Under the pieces are notes generated by a model, which was given only the letters and a program-made list of their open reading frames with translations, did no database searches and was not told the DNA's origin. Shown piece after piece: positions 46,049 to 55,380 of a stretch of DNA of 64,000 bases. The first letter of the stretch is position 1, and every line of letters starts with the position of its first letter. Origin of the DNA: Arcticibacter eurypsychrophilus (GTDB taxonomy: Bacteria; Bacteroidota; Bacteroidia; Sphingobacteriales; Sphingobacteriaceae); contig NZ_MDFN01000010.1 in assembly GCF_001730525.1 (NCBI RefSeq), forward strand, positions 78,357 through 142,356, read 5' to 3'. The translations under genes were made by a program, and so were the position numbers.

Positions 46049-49000
46049 TTAGAAATTTACATCAATACCAACAGAATAAATGCGTGTTTGAGGATATTGG
46101 CTCACTACATCTATACCTCTGGCCGTTACACCGGAGTAACCTGATGGCGAAAAAGACGCTCCTAATTCAGGATCCAATCCACTATACTTTGTAATGGTAA
46201 ATAAGTTGTTGCCCATTACAAATATTCGTGCACTTCGCATTTTTACTTTAGTTAGCAGGGTGCTGGAAAAGGTATAGCCAATCTGAAGATTCTTAAGTTT
46301 CAGGTAATCGCCCTTTTCAACAAAGTAACTGTTCACAGTAGAATAATTTCCATTTGGATCTAATTGAAAGGAGCCATCTGGGTTCACTACCCCTAATCTT
46401 GGCTGACTGGTAAGTTCATTCCCACTTAAAAAAGAGGCGCCCCACACTCTAGGTGAGGTATTGCCATCAGAAAACGGACGCATTTCATACGCCTTCACCC
46501 CATTGAAAAGATCTACTCCAGCTACTCCGCTAAATAACAGTGCTGCATCAAATCCTTTAAAGTTTAAACGGATATTTGCTCCATATACTAATTTAGGATT
46601 TGGATTACCGATGACCTGCCGATCCTGATCATTGATGGTACCATCATTATTTATATCTTCGAAATGAAGATCTCCCGCATGTGCAGCAATACCTCCAACT
46701 AACTGACTGGAAGCTTCAGCATCCGTTTGAAAGACCCCTAACGATTTATATCCGTAAAATGAACCAAAGGGTAATCCTTTTCGGGTTACCGTAATCGTCT
46801 GGTTAGGCATAATCTGAAAGGCCACATCTCCATTATTATAATAGTTGTACCCGTCATTTAGTTCAGAGGTAGTTTGAGTTGAAAGTTTTGTTACTTCATT
46901 CTTATTGCGGGCCCCTGTAAAATTAATATCAAAACCGAGTTTACTTACTTTTGACCGGTAACCTACCATAAGCTCTACTCCCTTATTACTTACAGAACCT
47001 ATATTGGTTAAATAAGCACCGGATATTCCAGCACTAGGTGCCATAGGTAAGGCATAGAGCATATCGTCCGTCACCTTATTATAGTAATCTGCAGAGAAGT
47101 AGAGTTTACTACTAAAGAATTCACCATCTAAACCCAGGTTAGATTCTTTAACAGTTTCCCAATGCAGATCCGAATTTGGAATAGCACTGTATGTGGTTCC
47201 TGGTATGATAGTTCCGTTTGGTGAAAAGTTGGCACCTCCTGCACTACCATTTCCAAAACTTGCAAATGGCTGGTAAACAGAAAGGAATGAGTAGGCTGTA
47301 ATATTGCTATTTCCCAATTCACCGTAACTTGCTCTGATCTTCAGATTATTTACTGCCGGTAGTATTGATTTCAAAAATGGTTCCTCAGAAATATTCCAAG
47401 CTGCCGATACTGCCGGAAATACACCCCTTTGTTTGTTGGGACCAAAAACAGTGAAGTTAGCATCCTGCCTGACAGAGCCAGAAAGATAATATCTACTGTT
47501 ATAGTTATAATTTAAACGAGCAAAAAGCGATTTAACTAAGCCATTGTCATCTTTTTGGCCGGTATAAAAATAAGTGGTGCTTGCAGTCGGAATGAAAGAA
47601 TATTGTTCGGCAGCATCCGCTGAAACACTGCTTGCTGTTACATTGATGTTATTAAATTTACTGGTAATCTGTTCGTATCCTCCTATCACATTCAGATTAT
47701 GGTTATTAAACGACTGGTTGAAGGTTAAAATATAGTTAGTCAATAAGGACTGACTCTCCACCGAGAGTTTATTCAATGAATTATTTCCTATCCCTACCCC
47801 TCCAATCGAAAAGGCATTTTGAAAATAATTCTGTTTTTGATTGTAGAACGAATAGCCTAAATTGCTTCTAAAAGACAAGTGTAACGGGAGCTTTATCTCA
47901 GCATATAAATTTGATTGAAAGTTATTTCTAAAATCTTCTACGTTTGCATTATCAATAGCACCAACCGGATGTGTCCCTGAAAATGCAAGGCCAGGGTATC
48001 CTGTCGGCAAAGTACCATATTTTCCATTCGCATTGAACAGAGGCACAATGGGAAGGGTTCTAAAAGGAGCATTATGCAATTGGGCTTCGACACCAACGTT
48101 TTGTGGATTAGAAGTGCTTCTTCTGGATACCGATACTTGTTCCCCGAATTTCAGCCAGTCGCCTATTTTAAAATTAGTATTGATTCGGGCGCCTCCAATA
48201 TTAGAGAAGTTCTTACGGGCAACCCCCTCCTGTTTATTGTAAAAACCCGATATCAGGTAATTGACAATTGGAGCAGATCCGCTGAAAGAAAGGTTATGAT
48301 TCTGTTCAGAAGCATCATTGAATATTTCATCTATCCAGTCTGTATTCGCAAGCGTATCCAATCGGTCCGCATTAGTAAACCTCCCTGGGTTAATAATATT
48401 CTGTAAACGAATGTAATCGTCCTTATTAAGCAAACTTCCCACCTTTGCTGTAGTTTTGCCAAAACGATAGTTATAATTAAACTGCGGAGTTGTAGTTGTT
48501 CCTTTTTTCGTGGTTACCAAAATAACCCCTCCTGCTGCTGCTGCACCATAAATTGAAGCTGCCGCTGCATCCTTCAGCACATCCATCGATTCAATATCCT
48601 GGACATTTAAATTAGAGATATCCCCCATCCGGATTCCGTCAACGATATACATTGGATTCGGTTGATTTAAGGACGACAGACCTCTGATGACTATGGAAGG
48701 AGATGCATCCGGCGCACCAGAGCTTTTTACAACATTGATACCGGCTACCCTACCTTGTAAAGCCTCAACCGCATTCGTGATTGGCTGACTGCTAAACACG
48801 CCTCCCTTTACCGAAGAAACGGAGCCGGTAAGGTCTCTCCTTCTTTGTGTACCATAGCCCACGACGACCACTTCATCTAATTGCCTGGTATCTTCCTGCA
48901 ACCGCACATTGATTACGGGCCCCTGTGAAGCATTGACCTCCCTGGTTGTAAAACCAATCATGGAGAATATCAATACATCATTGACTTTATTTACTGCTAC

Positions 49001-49192
49001 GGTGTAATTTCCATTATTATCTGAAGCCTGTCCTGTTGAGGTCCCTTTCACTTGGATATTTACACCTGGAAGTGGTTGATTTTGGGAATCTGTTACTTTC
49101 CCTCTAATCCTTGTTTCCTGTGCATTAGATACATAAGAAAACAGAAGAAATAAACAACAGAGCCATGCTCTATCTACTGATTTTTTGGTCAT
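46049..49192 (-). CDS. SusC/RagA family TonB-dependent outer-membrane transporter
   Basis: A 1047-residue transporter. After a signal peptide (1-24) comes a carboxypeptidase-regulatory-like domain (IRGKVTDSQNQPLPGVNIQVKG), then the TonB box region DEVVVVGYGTQRRRDLTGSVS, the plug (about 115-230) and a 22-strand barrel ending IYSVGIDVNF with a terminal aromatic residue. It imports oligosaccharides released at the surface, with the SusD partner encoded next. Confidence 0.97.
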   Translation of the reverse strand: MTKKSVDRAWLCCLFLLFSYVSNAQETRIRGKVTDSQNQPLPGVNIQVKGTSTGQASDNNGNYTVAVNKVNDVLIFSMIGFTTREVNASQGPVINVRLQEDTRQLDEVVVVGYGTQRRRDLTGSVSSVKGGVFSSQPITNAVEALQGRVAGINVVKSSGAPDASPSIVIRGLSSLNQPNPMYIVDGIRMGDISNLNVQDIESMDVLKDAAAASIYGAAAAGGVILVTTKKGTTTTPQFNYNYRFGKTTAKVGSLLNKDDYIRLQNIINPGRFTNADRLDTLANTDWIDEIFNDASEQNHNLSFSGSAPIVNYLISGFYNKQEGVARKNFSNIGGARINTNFKIGDWLKFGEQVSVSRRSTSNPQNVGVEAQLHNAPFRTLPIVPLFNANGKYGTLPTGYPGLAFSGTHPVGAIDNANVEDFRNNFQSNLYAEIKLPLHLSFRSNLGYSFYNQKQNYFQNAFSIGGVGIGNNSLNKLSVESQSLLTNYILTFNQSFNNHNLNVIGGYEQITSKFNNINVTASSVSADAAEQYSFIPTASTTYFYTGQKDDNGLVKSLFARLNYNYNSRYYLSGSVRQDANFTVFGPNKQRGVFPAVSAAWNISEEPFLKSILPAVNNLKIRASYGELGNSNITAYSFLSVYQPFASFGNGSAGGANFSPNGTIIPGTTYSAIPNSDLHWETVKESNLGLDGEFFSSKLYFSADYYNKVTDDMLYALPMAPSAGISGAYLTNIGSVSNKGVELMVGYRSKVSKLGFDINFTGARNKNEVTKLSTQTTSELNDGYNYYNNGDVAFQIMPNQTITVTRKGLPFGSFYGYKSLGVFQTDAEASSQLVGGIAAHAGDLHFEDINNDGTINDQDRQVIGNPNPKLVYGANIRLNFKGFDAALLFSGVAGVDLFNGVKAYEMRPFSDGNTSPRVWGASFLSGNELTSQPRLGVVNPDGSFQLDPNGNYSTVNSYFVEKGDYLKLKNLQIGYTFSSTLLTKVKMRSARIFVMGNNLFTITKYSGLDPELGASFSPSGYSGVTARGIDVVSQYPQTRIYSVGIDVNF

Positions 49193-49406
49193 AATGGTTA
49201 TTCTCTTAGTTTATAATTGGTAGTTGGACATACATTTGAACAAATCACAAATGCAAATCAAAGGAATAACTTAAATGATAACTTCGCAATACCCCCTACT
49301 AAGAATATAGATAGAATCTCAAATAATTACACACAACAATCTGTATAACAATATTTTACAAAACATTCAGACCTATAAAATATAAACCTAAAAGAAGTAA
49401 AATAAC

Positions 49407-51038
49407 CTATACAGCCTTTATGGAAAGGATGGCTTTTTCAAAATCTTCGTTAGCTATCTTAGATTTATTTTTAATTCGTGCTTTGTAATTGTAGATCGTG
49501 TTCATAGAGTACTCCAATATGGAAGAAATTTTTTCGTTTTCAGTAATTCCAAGCCTGATTAAAGCAAAGATCCGCATGTCGGTATTCATCAGCTGGCCTG
49601 CCCTGAGCGTTACCTGATGCTCGGGCTCAAAGAAGGAATTATATGTTTCTACGAAATTTGGGAATAGAGTCAGGAAGGCTTTATCGAAATTTAAAAAGAG
49701 TTCATCTCTTTCATCTTTCAGGTTAATATTACTAACGAGCTTTTGGATGTCATCGAACTTTTTAGTTACTAGTTTATTACTTACAGACTTTTTAAACTTA
49801 TCTAGCTTGGTAATGTATTCCGAAATGAGATTAAAAAAATACCCAATATATTGCTCTTTAATCTTTTCTGCTTCTGTTAGCTGATGTATCGTATCCTGAA
49901 GCGATTTGTTTGTTTCCAGAATAATTTTGTCCGCTTTCTTTAATCTTTCCAGTTGCCTTGAAATGATGATTACAAAAAGGATAACCACAACCACGAGTAA
50001 GGTAAGAAGTACGACGAAGATGATCAGATTTCTACTCTCTTGCTCTACAGAATTTACTTTTCCCCCAGCAATAACAATTAAGGCATTACTTACCTGGACC
50101 TTTCTATGCCTTGCACCATAATAAGTTGCATCCTTCATGGCTTGATTTATAAACGCATAGGCATTTTTGATATCCCCCTTTTGGTACAAAAGCATAGCGA
50201 GGTTGAGCATTGCAGCTGCTTCTTTTGTAGAGTAACTGATGTCAGCCTCAGCAGCTTGAAGCAATAAGTCTATCGCCTTATCCGGATCATTTTTCCGTAT
50301 GTAAATATCACTCAGCGTAGAGTAAGTCACCGCAACCTGATGATCATTCAGAGGATAGTGGTTTATTAAATTTTTAAGATAAACAGCTCCCTGTTCATTT
50401 TTACCACCTTTTATCAATTTCAAGCCACTATTATACTGGTAATCATAAGATTTCGGATTAGATAAAGCCAGGGCTGAATCAATATAAGTCTCCGCTTTTC
50501 TATTATATAACGGTGTATAAAATTTGTCCTTATCAAAATCTGCTAAATCATAATAGGTATGTGCATTTAAATAGTAAAAATCCTTTTTAGTACTATCCGG
50601 CAGTATGCCCACCTGAACCGTTTTTAATGAATCAAAAGTTTCCTTAAACATCCCTGCGGATAGTAAAACGAAACCCAATTTTATCTTTCCGGTAGCCATT
50701 TTAACCGGATCGTTTAGCTTTTGTCCAGACTCCTGCATCCGGTGCGCATAGAAAAAGGCTTTATCATAATTGAAAGATTTGTACTCATCATAAAGCTTTG
50801 AATATATAGCATATTTGCTAACAAGATTTTGATTTGACCTGCTTTTCAAAGATTTCTCCAAGCTAGTAATACGGGCCAATTTTTGATCATCATATTGATT
50901 CTTTCTTGCTATATTCTTATTTAGACGGGCTAATGACTGATCAAAATTAAATTGTGACCAGACAGGATTAGAAAGAAATAACAAAATTAATATAAGGATC
51001 TCTTTAGTCGCACTTAAACAGAATAAAGGTTTCATCAT
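49407..51038 (-). CDS. SusR-like inner-membrane-spanning regulator (DUF6377 type)
   Basis: A 543-residue protein with a signal/anchor at the N-terminus, TPR repeats across residues 60-310, one transmembrane helix near 335-360 (FVVLLTLLVVVVILFVII), a coiled coil, and a C-terminal HTH-like segment (LIRLGITENEKISSILEYSMNTIYNYKARIKNKS). The same plan is found in Bacteroides SusR, which senses periplasmic maltose and activates the sus operon. Its position 214 bases upstream of, and in line with, the SusC gene makes it the likely activator of this PUL. Confidence 0.88.
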   Translation of the reverse strand: MMKPLFCLSATKEILILILLFLSNPVWSQFNFDQSLARLNKNIARKNQYDDQKLARITSLEKSLKSRSNQNLVSKYAIYSKLYDEYKSFNYDKAFFYAHRMQESGQKLNDPVKMATGKIKLGFVLLSAGMFKETFDSLKTVQVGILPDSTKKDFYYLNAHTYYDLADFDKDKFYTPLYNRKAETYIDSALALSNPKSYDYQYNSGLKLIKGGKNEQGAVYLKNLINHYPLNDHQVAVTYSTLSDIYIRKNDPDKAIDLLLQAAEADISYSTKEAAAMLNLAMLLYQKGDIKNAYAFINQAMKDATYYGARHRKVQVSNALIVIAGGKVNSVEQESRNLIIFVVLLTLLVVVVILFVIIISRQLERLKKADKIILETNKSLQDTIHQLTEAEKIKEQYIGYFFNLISEYITKLDKFKKSVSNKLVTKKFDDIQKLVSNINLKDERDELFLNFDKAFLTLFPNFVETYNSFFEPEHQVTLRAGQLMNTDMRIFALIRLGITENEKISSILEYSMNTIYNYKARIKNKSKIANEDFEKAILSIKAV

Positions 51039-51655
51039 TAGGCTAATCTGATTTCAAAAAAGGTAAAGACTGTTGATATTATTGAATATATATCATCTAC
51101 CAAATCTATAATATAATATTCGTAACTATTCAGGACTGAAGTTAGCAATTAATTTTAGGGCATAAAAGACATCATTACCTGATTTAATGGTGGTGTCCAT
51201 CACAGATCGTATGATAGCAAAGCCGTCAGCACTATCCAGGGAACGAAAACCTGAAACTAGCTTTTATACCCTTTATTGTGCTTGTCTGTTCCTTTGGCTA
51301 AAGAAAGCTTATTGAACTTTGAACGGTCTAACTTTGATATAATCGGTGAAAATAATGTTATGTTTATCATGGGGAAAGGAGGATTGTTTTTGTGCACCAC
51401 AAAGGTAACTTTGTGTTAAAACTTTTCCTTTCTCTTTTTACAACTTTTGGGACGCTATTGATTTTGGAAGGACTTTGTTGTTTGCGGCAATGAATATATC
51501 TCTTATATTAGACTTAATCAATACGAGAACAATGGAAAAGTATAGGATATAATTGGGTCAAACCAAATGACATAAAAGCATTTCAATTTTTAAAAGCAGC
51601 GGTAAAAAATAACTATCAATCACAATAATAAATTTAGAAATACAAAAATAAAAAA
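51039..51655. other. Gap with decayed transposase fragments
   Basis: No intact gene. From 51122 onward it is the left part of an IS66-like remnant with two transposase pieces (51126-51370) and a dyad CACAAAGGTAACTTTGTG at 51398-51415. Confidence 0.6.
51126..51370 (-). pseudogene. Transposase remnants, two fused pieces
   Basis: From ATG 51370 the minus strand reads MINITLFSPIISKLDRSKFN and on to HNKGYKS, like the DUF4372 N-terminus of IS4-type transposases, then a stop at 51257. Shifted by one frame, 51263-51126 reads KLVSGFRSLDSADGFAIIRS and ends LIANFSPE, like the C-terminus of a Bacteroidota (probably IS66) transposase. The central part of either gene is missing, so this is an internal deletion or nested-insertion scar. 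Confidence 0.6.
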
Positions 51656-52045
51656 ATGAAAAATTATCTCGGAAGAATTATCCTACTCATTGAGGACTAT
51701 GAAGAAGCAGCTAGTTTTTATGAAAAGAATTTTGGCTTCAAAAAAATGTTTGATGTAACAACTGATGCTGGACAAAGATTTCTACACATGGGGAGTGACC
51801 CTTTAGACACTTTAGGCATTTGGTTTTTAAAAGCTGATACTAAAGAGCAAAAAGAACGGATTGGCAATCAGACAAGTGGGCAACCTACTATGGTTATATA
51901 CACTACTTCATTGGAAGAGCTTTTTAAAAAACTCAAAGACAATAATGTGAAAATTAAAGTTGCACCTGTCTTGACACCAGAATATAAATTTTTCCACTGC
52001 CTTGACTTATATGGGAATGAAATCGTTGCTGTAGAAATTAAATAA
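51656..52045 (+). CDS. VOC family (glyoxalase-fold) protein
   Basis: A 129-residue single-chain VOC protein with two beta-alpha-beta-beta-beta modules: IILLIEDYEEAASFYEKNFGFK at the start and the second around residues 80-128, ending YGNEIVAVEIK. Likely metal ligands are His in FLHMG, His in FFHCLD and the Glu in VAVEIK. Substrate unknown; such proteins include lyases, dioxygenases and antibiotic-binding proteins. It lies between the two ends of a decayed IS66-like element, which suggests it arrived as a passenger. Confidence 0.88.
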   Translation: MKNYLGRIILLIEDYEEAASFYEKNFGFKKMFDVTTDAGQRFLHMGSDPLDTLGIWFLKADTKEQKERIGNQTSGQPTMVIYTTSLEELFKKLKDNNVKIKVAPVLTPEYKFFHCLDLYGNEIVAVEIK

Positions 52046-52704
52046 TAAACTGTCCGTTAATGTAGAAGTTCAAAGCTAATTTGACATGACACTGTCTTGA
52101 ACGAGAAACACGGCAGCAGATAACATTGGTATTACTGCAAGTGGGGGTGGGCGTTGAAACTTCGGCTGTTTGCATCGCTGTACTTTGGTTTGGTCTGACG
52201 AATTTCTATTTGACTTTTTTGTTATTAACTTCAATTTTATATTTTCACTTGAACAGCAGTTCCGGGCGGGATGTAGCTGGATATACCTATTTAACTGCCC
52301 TTTTATCAACCTATTGTGCATTTAGGCCTGAAAATTTGCAACTCAACCTGTCCTTTGTTTATAACTTGATAGCCCTGAGTGTTTTCAGCTTTGCTATACC
52401 TGAATGGTTACAAGTATTCAACTTTTTTGAATTCTTTATTTCCTGTCAAGACAAACTGAGAACATCTTTATATTTCCGATCAAGATAATTGTACTCAGCA
52501 AGGCAAGAACTTACCTATGTGTAATTCGATTACAGAGCTATAAATCCTTTATGCTTATGACAATGGGTTGAAACAACAAGATAGTTGATTGCTCTTTAAT
52601 TTAGATATATAATGGAGCCTCCCTATATACTAATATTAGCTATTAGGATATAGGAAAAATTTGATAATGTACTTAGGCACTGCTACTAGACCGGTATGAA
52701 AAAT
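52046..52704. other. Gap with IS66-like end
   Basis: No credible gene; a 120-codon plus-strand frame at 52126 is hydrophobic but overlaps the element end (52345-52411) and is rejected. CGGCAGCAGATAACA near 52111 resembles gene-cassette border sequences common in Bacteroidota, which I cannot verify. Confidence 0.5.
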
Positions 52705-53670
52705 CTACTTACTTTTCAGTGTATCTCTTAGGTTTTTTACAAAGTCTTCCGTAACCCCAACTAAGCTAGCAATTTTTGATACGCTCAAATCTGTTAGATT
52801 GATTAAGTTTTTGGTAAACTCAGCCTTTTCTTCAACACGGCCCTTTTCTATTCCTTCTTCTATCCCCTTTTCTATGCCCTTTTCTATTCCTTTTGCTATT
52901 CCTTTTTTTTCGGCCAGATCCAGTAACTGTTCTTCAAGTCCCATAGTTGTGTTTTTATTCGTTAAACCAGCAAGCTCTTTCTCAAAGATAACACTTGTTT
53001 CAGGATTTTCAAAGTGTATATAATGTCTTAAAAAATTAATCAATAAACGTATCCGTTCTTTCTTTACATCCCTGTAAAGCAATAACTTTGCCAGTTCAAT
53101 CTTGATTTGTAACAGGTGTTTGTCCCGCTCTTCTATATCCTTTATTTTCTTAACAGAAAGCGACCTTTTAGCAGTCAGTACCACAAGGGCAAACACATTT
53201 TTGCTAGTCAATAATTCAGCATCATCCTGCAGGGCAATCTTATAGGTATTAAAAACATAACTCAGACTTGTGCCCATAAAATCTGTATGATAGGTATTGG
53301 AGCGATCCTTGGTGACTGCCTCTGTGAAAATTGCAAATGCGGTAATCTTTTTCCGGTATTTATCGAAAATACGGTATTGGTACATGTACATTCTTTCGCT
53401 AAAAATCAGGCTATACTGATCTTGTACCTCAATATGAACCAAGATCCATTCCTCTGTACCCTCAAGCGTATAAACCTGGATTAACTTATCAACCTGCTGA
53501 GGATAGAGCGGATCTTCTGTTGATGAAAATACCTGTTCTAATTCTTTGTCCAGAAATTTAAAGCCCTTGTCCTTATCAAGTATTGTCCATACAACTGGGT
53601 AAAGAAAGGAGAGGAAGTCCTCGAAAATATCTTCGAGCAAGCCTTTCCATAGAATATCTTGTCTGGCCAT
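52705..53670 (-). CDS. Rpn family PD-(D/E)XK nuclease/putative transposase
   Basis: A 321-residue member of the Rpn/PDDEXK-transposase group. The nuclease core is in the N-terminal third: DKELEQVF, then GTEEWILVHIEVQDQYSLIFSERMYMYQYRI, whose E-x-Q corresponds to the (D/E)-x-K/Q catalytic strand. Residues about 250-275 are a run of KGIEKGIE-type repeats that probably form a helix and vary in number between homologues. E. coli RpnA-E promote RecA-independent recombination. It sits in the accessory stretch and is monocistronic. Confidence 0.88.
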   Translation of the reverse strand: MARQDILWKGLLEDIFEDFLSFLYPVVWTILDKDKGFKFLDKELEQVFSSTEDPLYPQQVDKLIQVYTLEGTEEWILVHIEVQDQYSLIFSERMYMYQYRIFDKYRKKITAFAIFTEAVTKDRSNTYHTDFMGTSLSYVFNTYKIALQDDAELLTSKNVFALVVLTAKRSLSVKKIKDIEERDKHLLQIKIELAKLLLYRDVKKERIRLLINFLRHYIHFENPETSVIFEKELAGLTNKNTTMGLEEQLLDLAEKKGIAKGIEKGIEKGIEEGIEKGRVEEKAEFTKNLINLTDLSVSKIASLVGVTEDFVKNLRDTLKSK

Positions 53671-54185
53671 TGGTTATAAGGTTCAATACTAGGTTTGTGG
53701 GTTCAGTTGGAATGCATCAAATCATGGACATTTTTAGCTACAATTTGACGCACAAGTATAGTAAAAGAACCAGAGTATAGAAAAAACTAAAAAATATTTT
53801 TTGAGGTTATCTCTTAATTAAACCTGCTAATATGAATGCAATAAGTATCCAGAATGAGTCCGGTATTGAATAGTTTATGTCGGACTTACAACGGAATTTT
53901 ATGAGTTCGTTTTTGACTTAAATTACATTCATTTCAGTTGTTATCCTGTTTTATTATAATTTGAAATTTTGATTTATTGAAATCAGAATGCCTTTCAAAA
54001 GAGATCAACTGGTTCCTTTAATCTGATCAATTACCAGAGCTGAGCTTACCTTAGAATACTTAAAATTGAAACAGGGTACCCGTTTAGGAAAAACCATACC
54101 GTTTCATGGAAGATTTGAGAAATTTTAGCATTTATTTCGATCTTAAGAATCTTAATCGATTACTTTATGCAAATAACATAATAAT
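53671..54185. other. Gap with dispersed repeat copy B
   Basis: No gene. Holds 53818-53985 (copy B of the dispersed repeat) and an AT-rich leader before the gene at 54186. Confidence 0.6.
53818..53985. repeat. Dispersed repeat, copy B
   Basis: Gapless match to 16270-16437 at a constant offset of 37548. The hairpin AGTCCG...CGGACT is kept although its sequence differs from copy A. Lies 200 bases upstream of the gene at 54186. Confidence 0.75.
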
Positions 54186-55151
54186 ATGGCAACTATAGAT
54201 CATAAAGGAATGATTCATGGAACCGCAGGTTCAGTGATCTACCGTGCTTACCGGGGAAAAAACATCATCCAGGGTAAAGCAAAGGCATTTAAACAAACTG
54301 CAAAAACGATCAGGAGCGCTACTGAGTTTGGGCTTTCGAGTTCAGCTGCAGCAGTGATAAGGAAGGCATTTGAACCGGCTTATTTTTTCAAAGATGGGAC
54401 AGCAGCTTATAGGAGCACGCAACTGGTGTACCGGTCAATATTAAACAATGTAAGCGGGGATAAAGGGAAAAGGGATTTGCATGATGGGGACCTTTCTCAA
54501 CTTGATGGTTTGGACTTCAATGCCAACAGCAAACTGACTGAAGTTTTGCAGATGAGCCATGAAGTCAGTAAAAGTTCAAACGGACAAGTAAGTGTTACCC
54601 TTGGTCCCTTAAACACCAAAACAGGAATTAAAAGGCCCAAAAACCAAAGCGGAGCTTATATGAAATACCGCATAAGGTTGATGCTGGTTGCTTTTAACTT
54701 CAGGGAAGAGTATTATGAAAACCTGGGAGTAAAAGATCTCAATCTGGAAGGTTATCAAAACACAGAAGAACAGATCATCACCTTCACGGAAACAGTTCCA
54801 GAAGATTGTTTGGCATTAGTAAGCATGTCGCTGATGCTCTACTCCTCCATCAGTCAAACCAATGAAAGCATCCTGCTTAACAGCAAAGAGTTCAGTCCCT
54901 GCGCGATCATCGGAGCTTTTCAATCCGAGAAACCATCAGAATATCCTATAAAAGAGGTCAATACACAACCATCCAATTATCCTGGCAGAGAAAAGAAAAT
55001 CAAAGAGATGTTTTATAAAGGCAATCTCCTAATGTTAAAACTCATTACTAAAATAAATAAACAAACTCTTCCAATAAGCAAAAAGATTAAACCAAATCAA
55101 ATAACCCCAGCTATTATTTCCAAAGAAAGGGTTTGGTTTAAAAAGGTATAG
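54186..55151 (+). CDS. Hypothetical protein, resembles DUF6266-type Bacteroidota proteins
   Basis: A 321-residue protein without signal peptide or membrane helix. The start, MATIDHKGMIHGTAGSVIYR and then RGKNIIQGKAKAFKQT, resembles the G-x-x-G-x-V start followed by a basic segment of DUF6266 family proteins, which have many paralogues in Sphingobacteriaceae and no known function. Residues 45-95 are Ala/Ser-rich with aromatic residues; the middle (130-230) is predicted beta-rich; the C-terminal 40 residues are Lys-rich. A repeat found elsewhere in the window lies just upstream. Real gene, unknown job. Confidence 0.72.
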   Translation: MATIDHKGMIHGTAGSVIYRAYRGKNIIQGKAKAFKQTAKTIRSATEFGLSSSAAAVIRKAFEPAYFFKDGTAAYRSTQLVYRSILNNVSGDKGKRDLHDGDLSQLDGLDFNANSKLTEVLQMSHEVSKSSNGQVSVTLGPLNTKTGIKRPKNQSGAYMKYRIRLMLVAFNFREEYYENLGVKDLNLEGYQNTEEQIITFTETVPEDCLALVSMSLMLYSSISQTNESILLNSKEFSPCAIIGAFQSEKPSEYPIKEVNTQPSNYPGREKKIKEMFYKGNLLMLKLITKINKQTLPISKKIKPNQITPAIISKERVWFKKV

Positions 55152-55311
55152 GTGTCCATGATAAAAGATATAGGGTTTCGTGATAAAAATTTTTGATAGG
55201 GCTCAAAATCCCTTGATAAAAGGTCAGTGCACTAAATTTTTACAAGGATATGATCTTTATTATACACCTGAAAGATTCATCCTTTTTTCCAACAAGAATA
55301 TTTTACGTTAA

Positions 55312-55360
55312 AAACCAAAATCAAGATGGCCTGATAAACAGCCAGCTTGATTTTGGTTTA
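55312..55360. terminator. Bidirectional terminator
   Basis: AAACCAAAATCAAG...GGC and GCC...CTTGATTTTGGTTT form a long stem around a short loop, between the convergent genes ending at 55151 and 55381. Confidence 0.85.
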
Positions 55361-55380
55361 TAGTTTTTAATAAGGAGAAC

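Larger units (their letters stand above)
51122..52411. mobile_element. Decayed IS66-like element enclosing a VOC gene
   Basis: The ends are GTAACTATTCAGG (51122-51134) and, on the other strand, GTAACCATTCAGG (52411-52399): 12 of 13 bases as inverted repeats starting GTAA as in IS66. The 8 bases outside them, TAATATTC and AAGTATTC, agree at 6 positions, compatible with an aged 8-bp target duplication. Inside lie transposase scraps on the minus strand and a complete VOC gene on the plus strand. A related solo end is at 24487-24553. Confidence 0.55.

Noticed and set aside
52126..52488. 120-codon hydrophobic frame after the VOC gene
   Set aside because: Its 3' half is the end sequence of the IS66-like element, and homologous DNA at 24487-24553 does not keep the frame.
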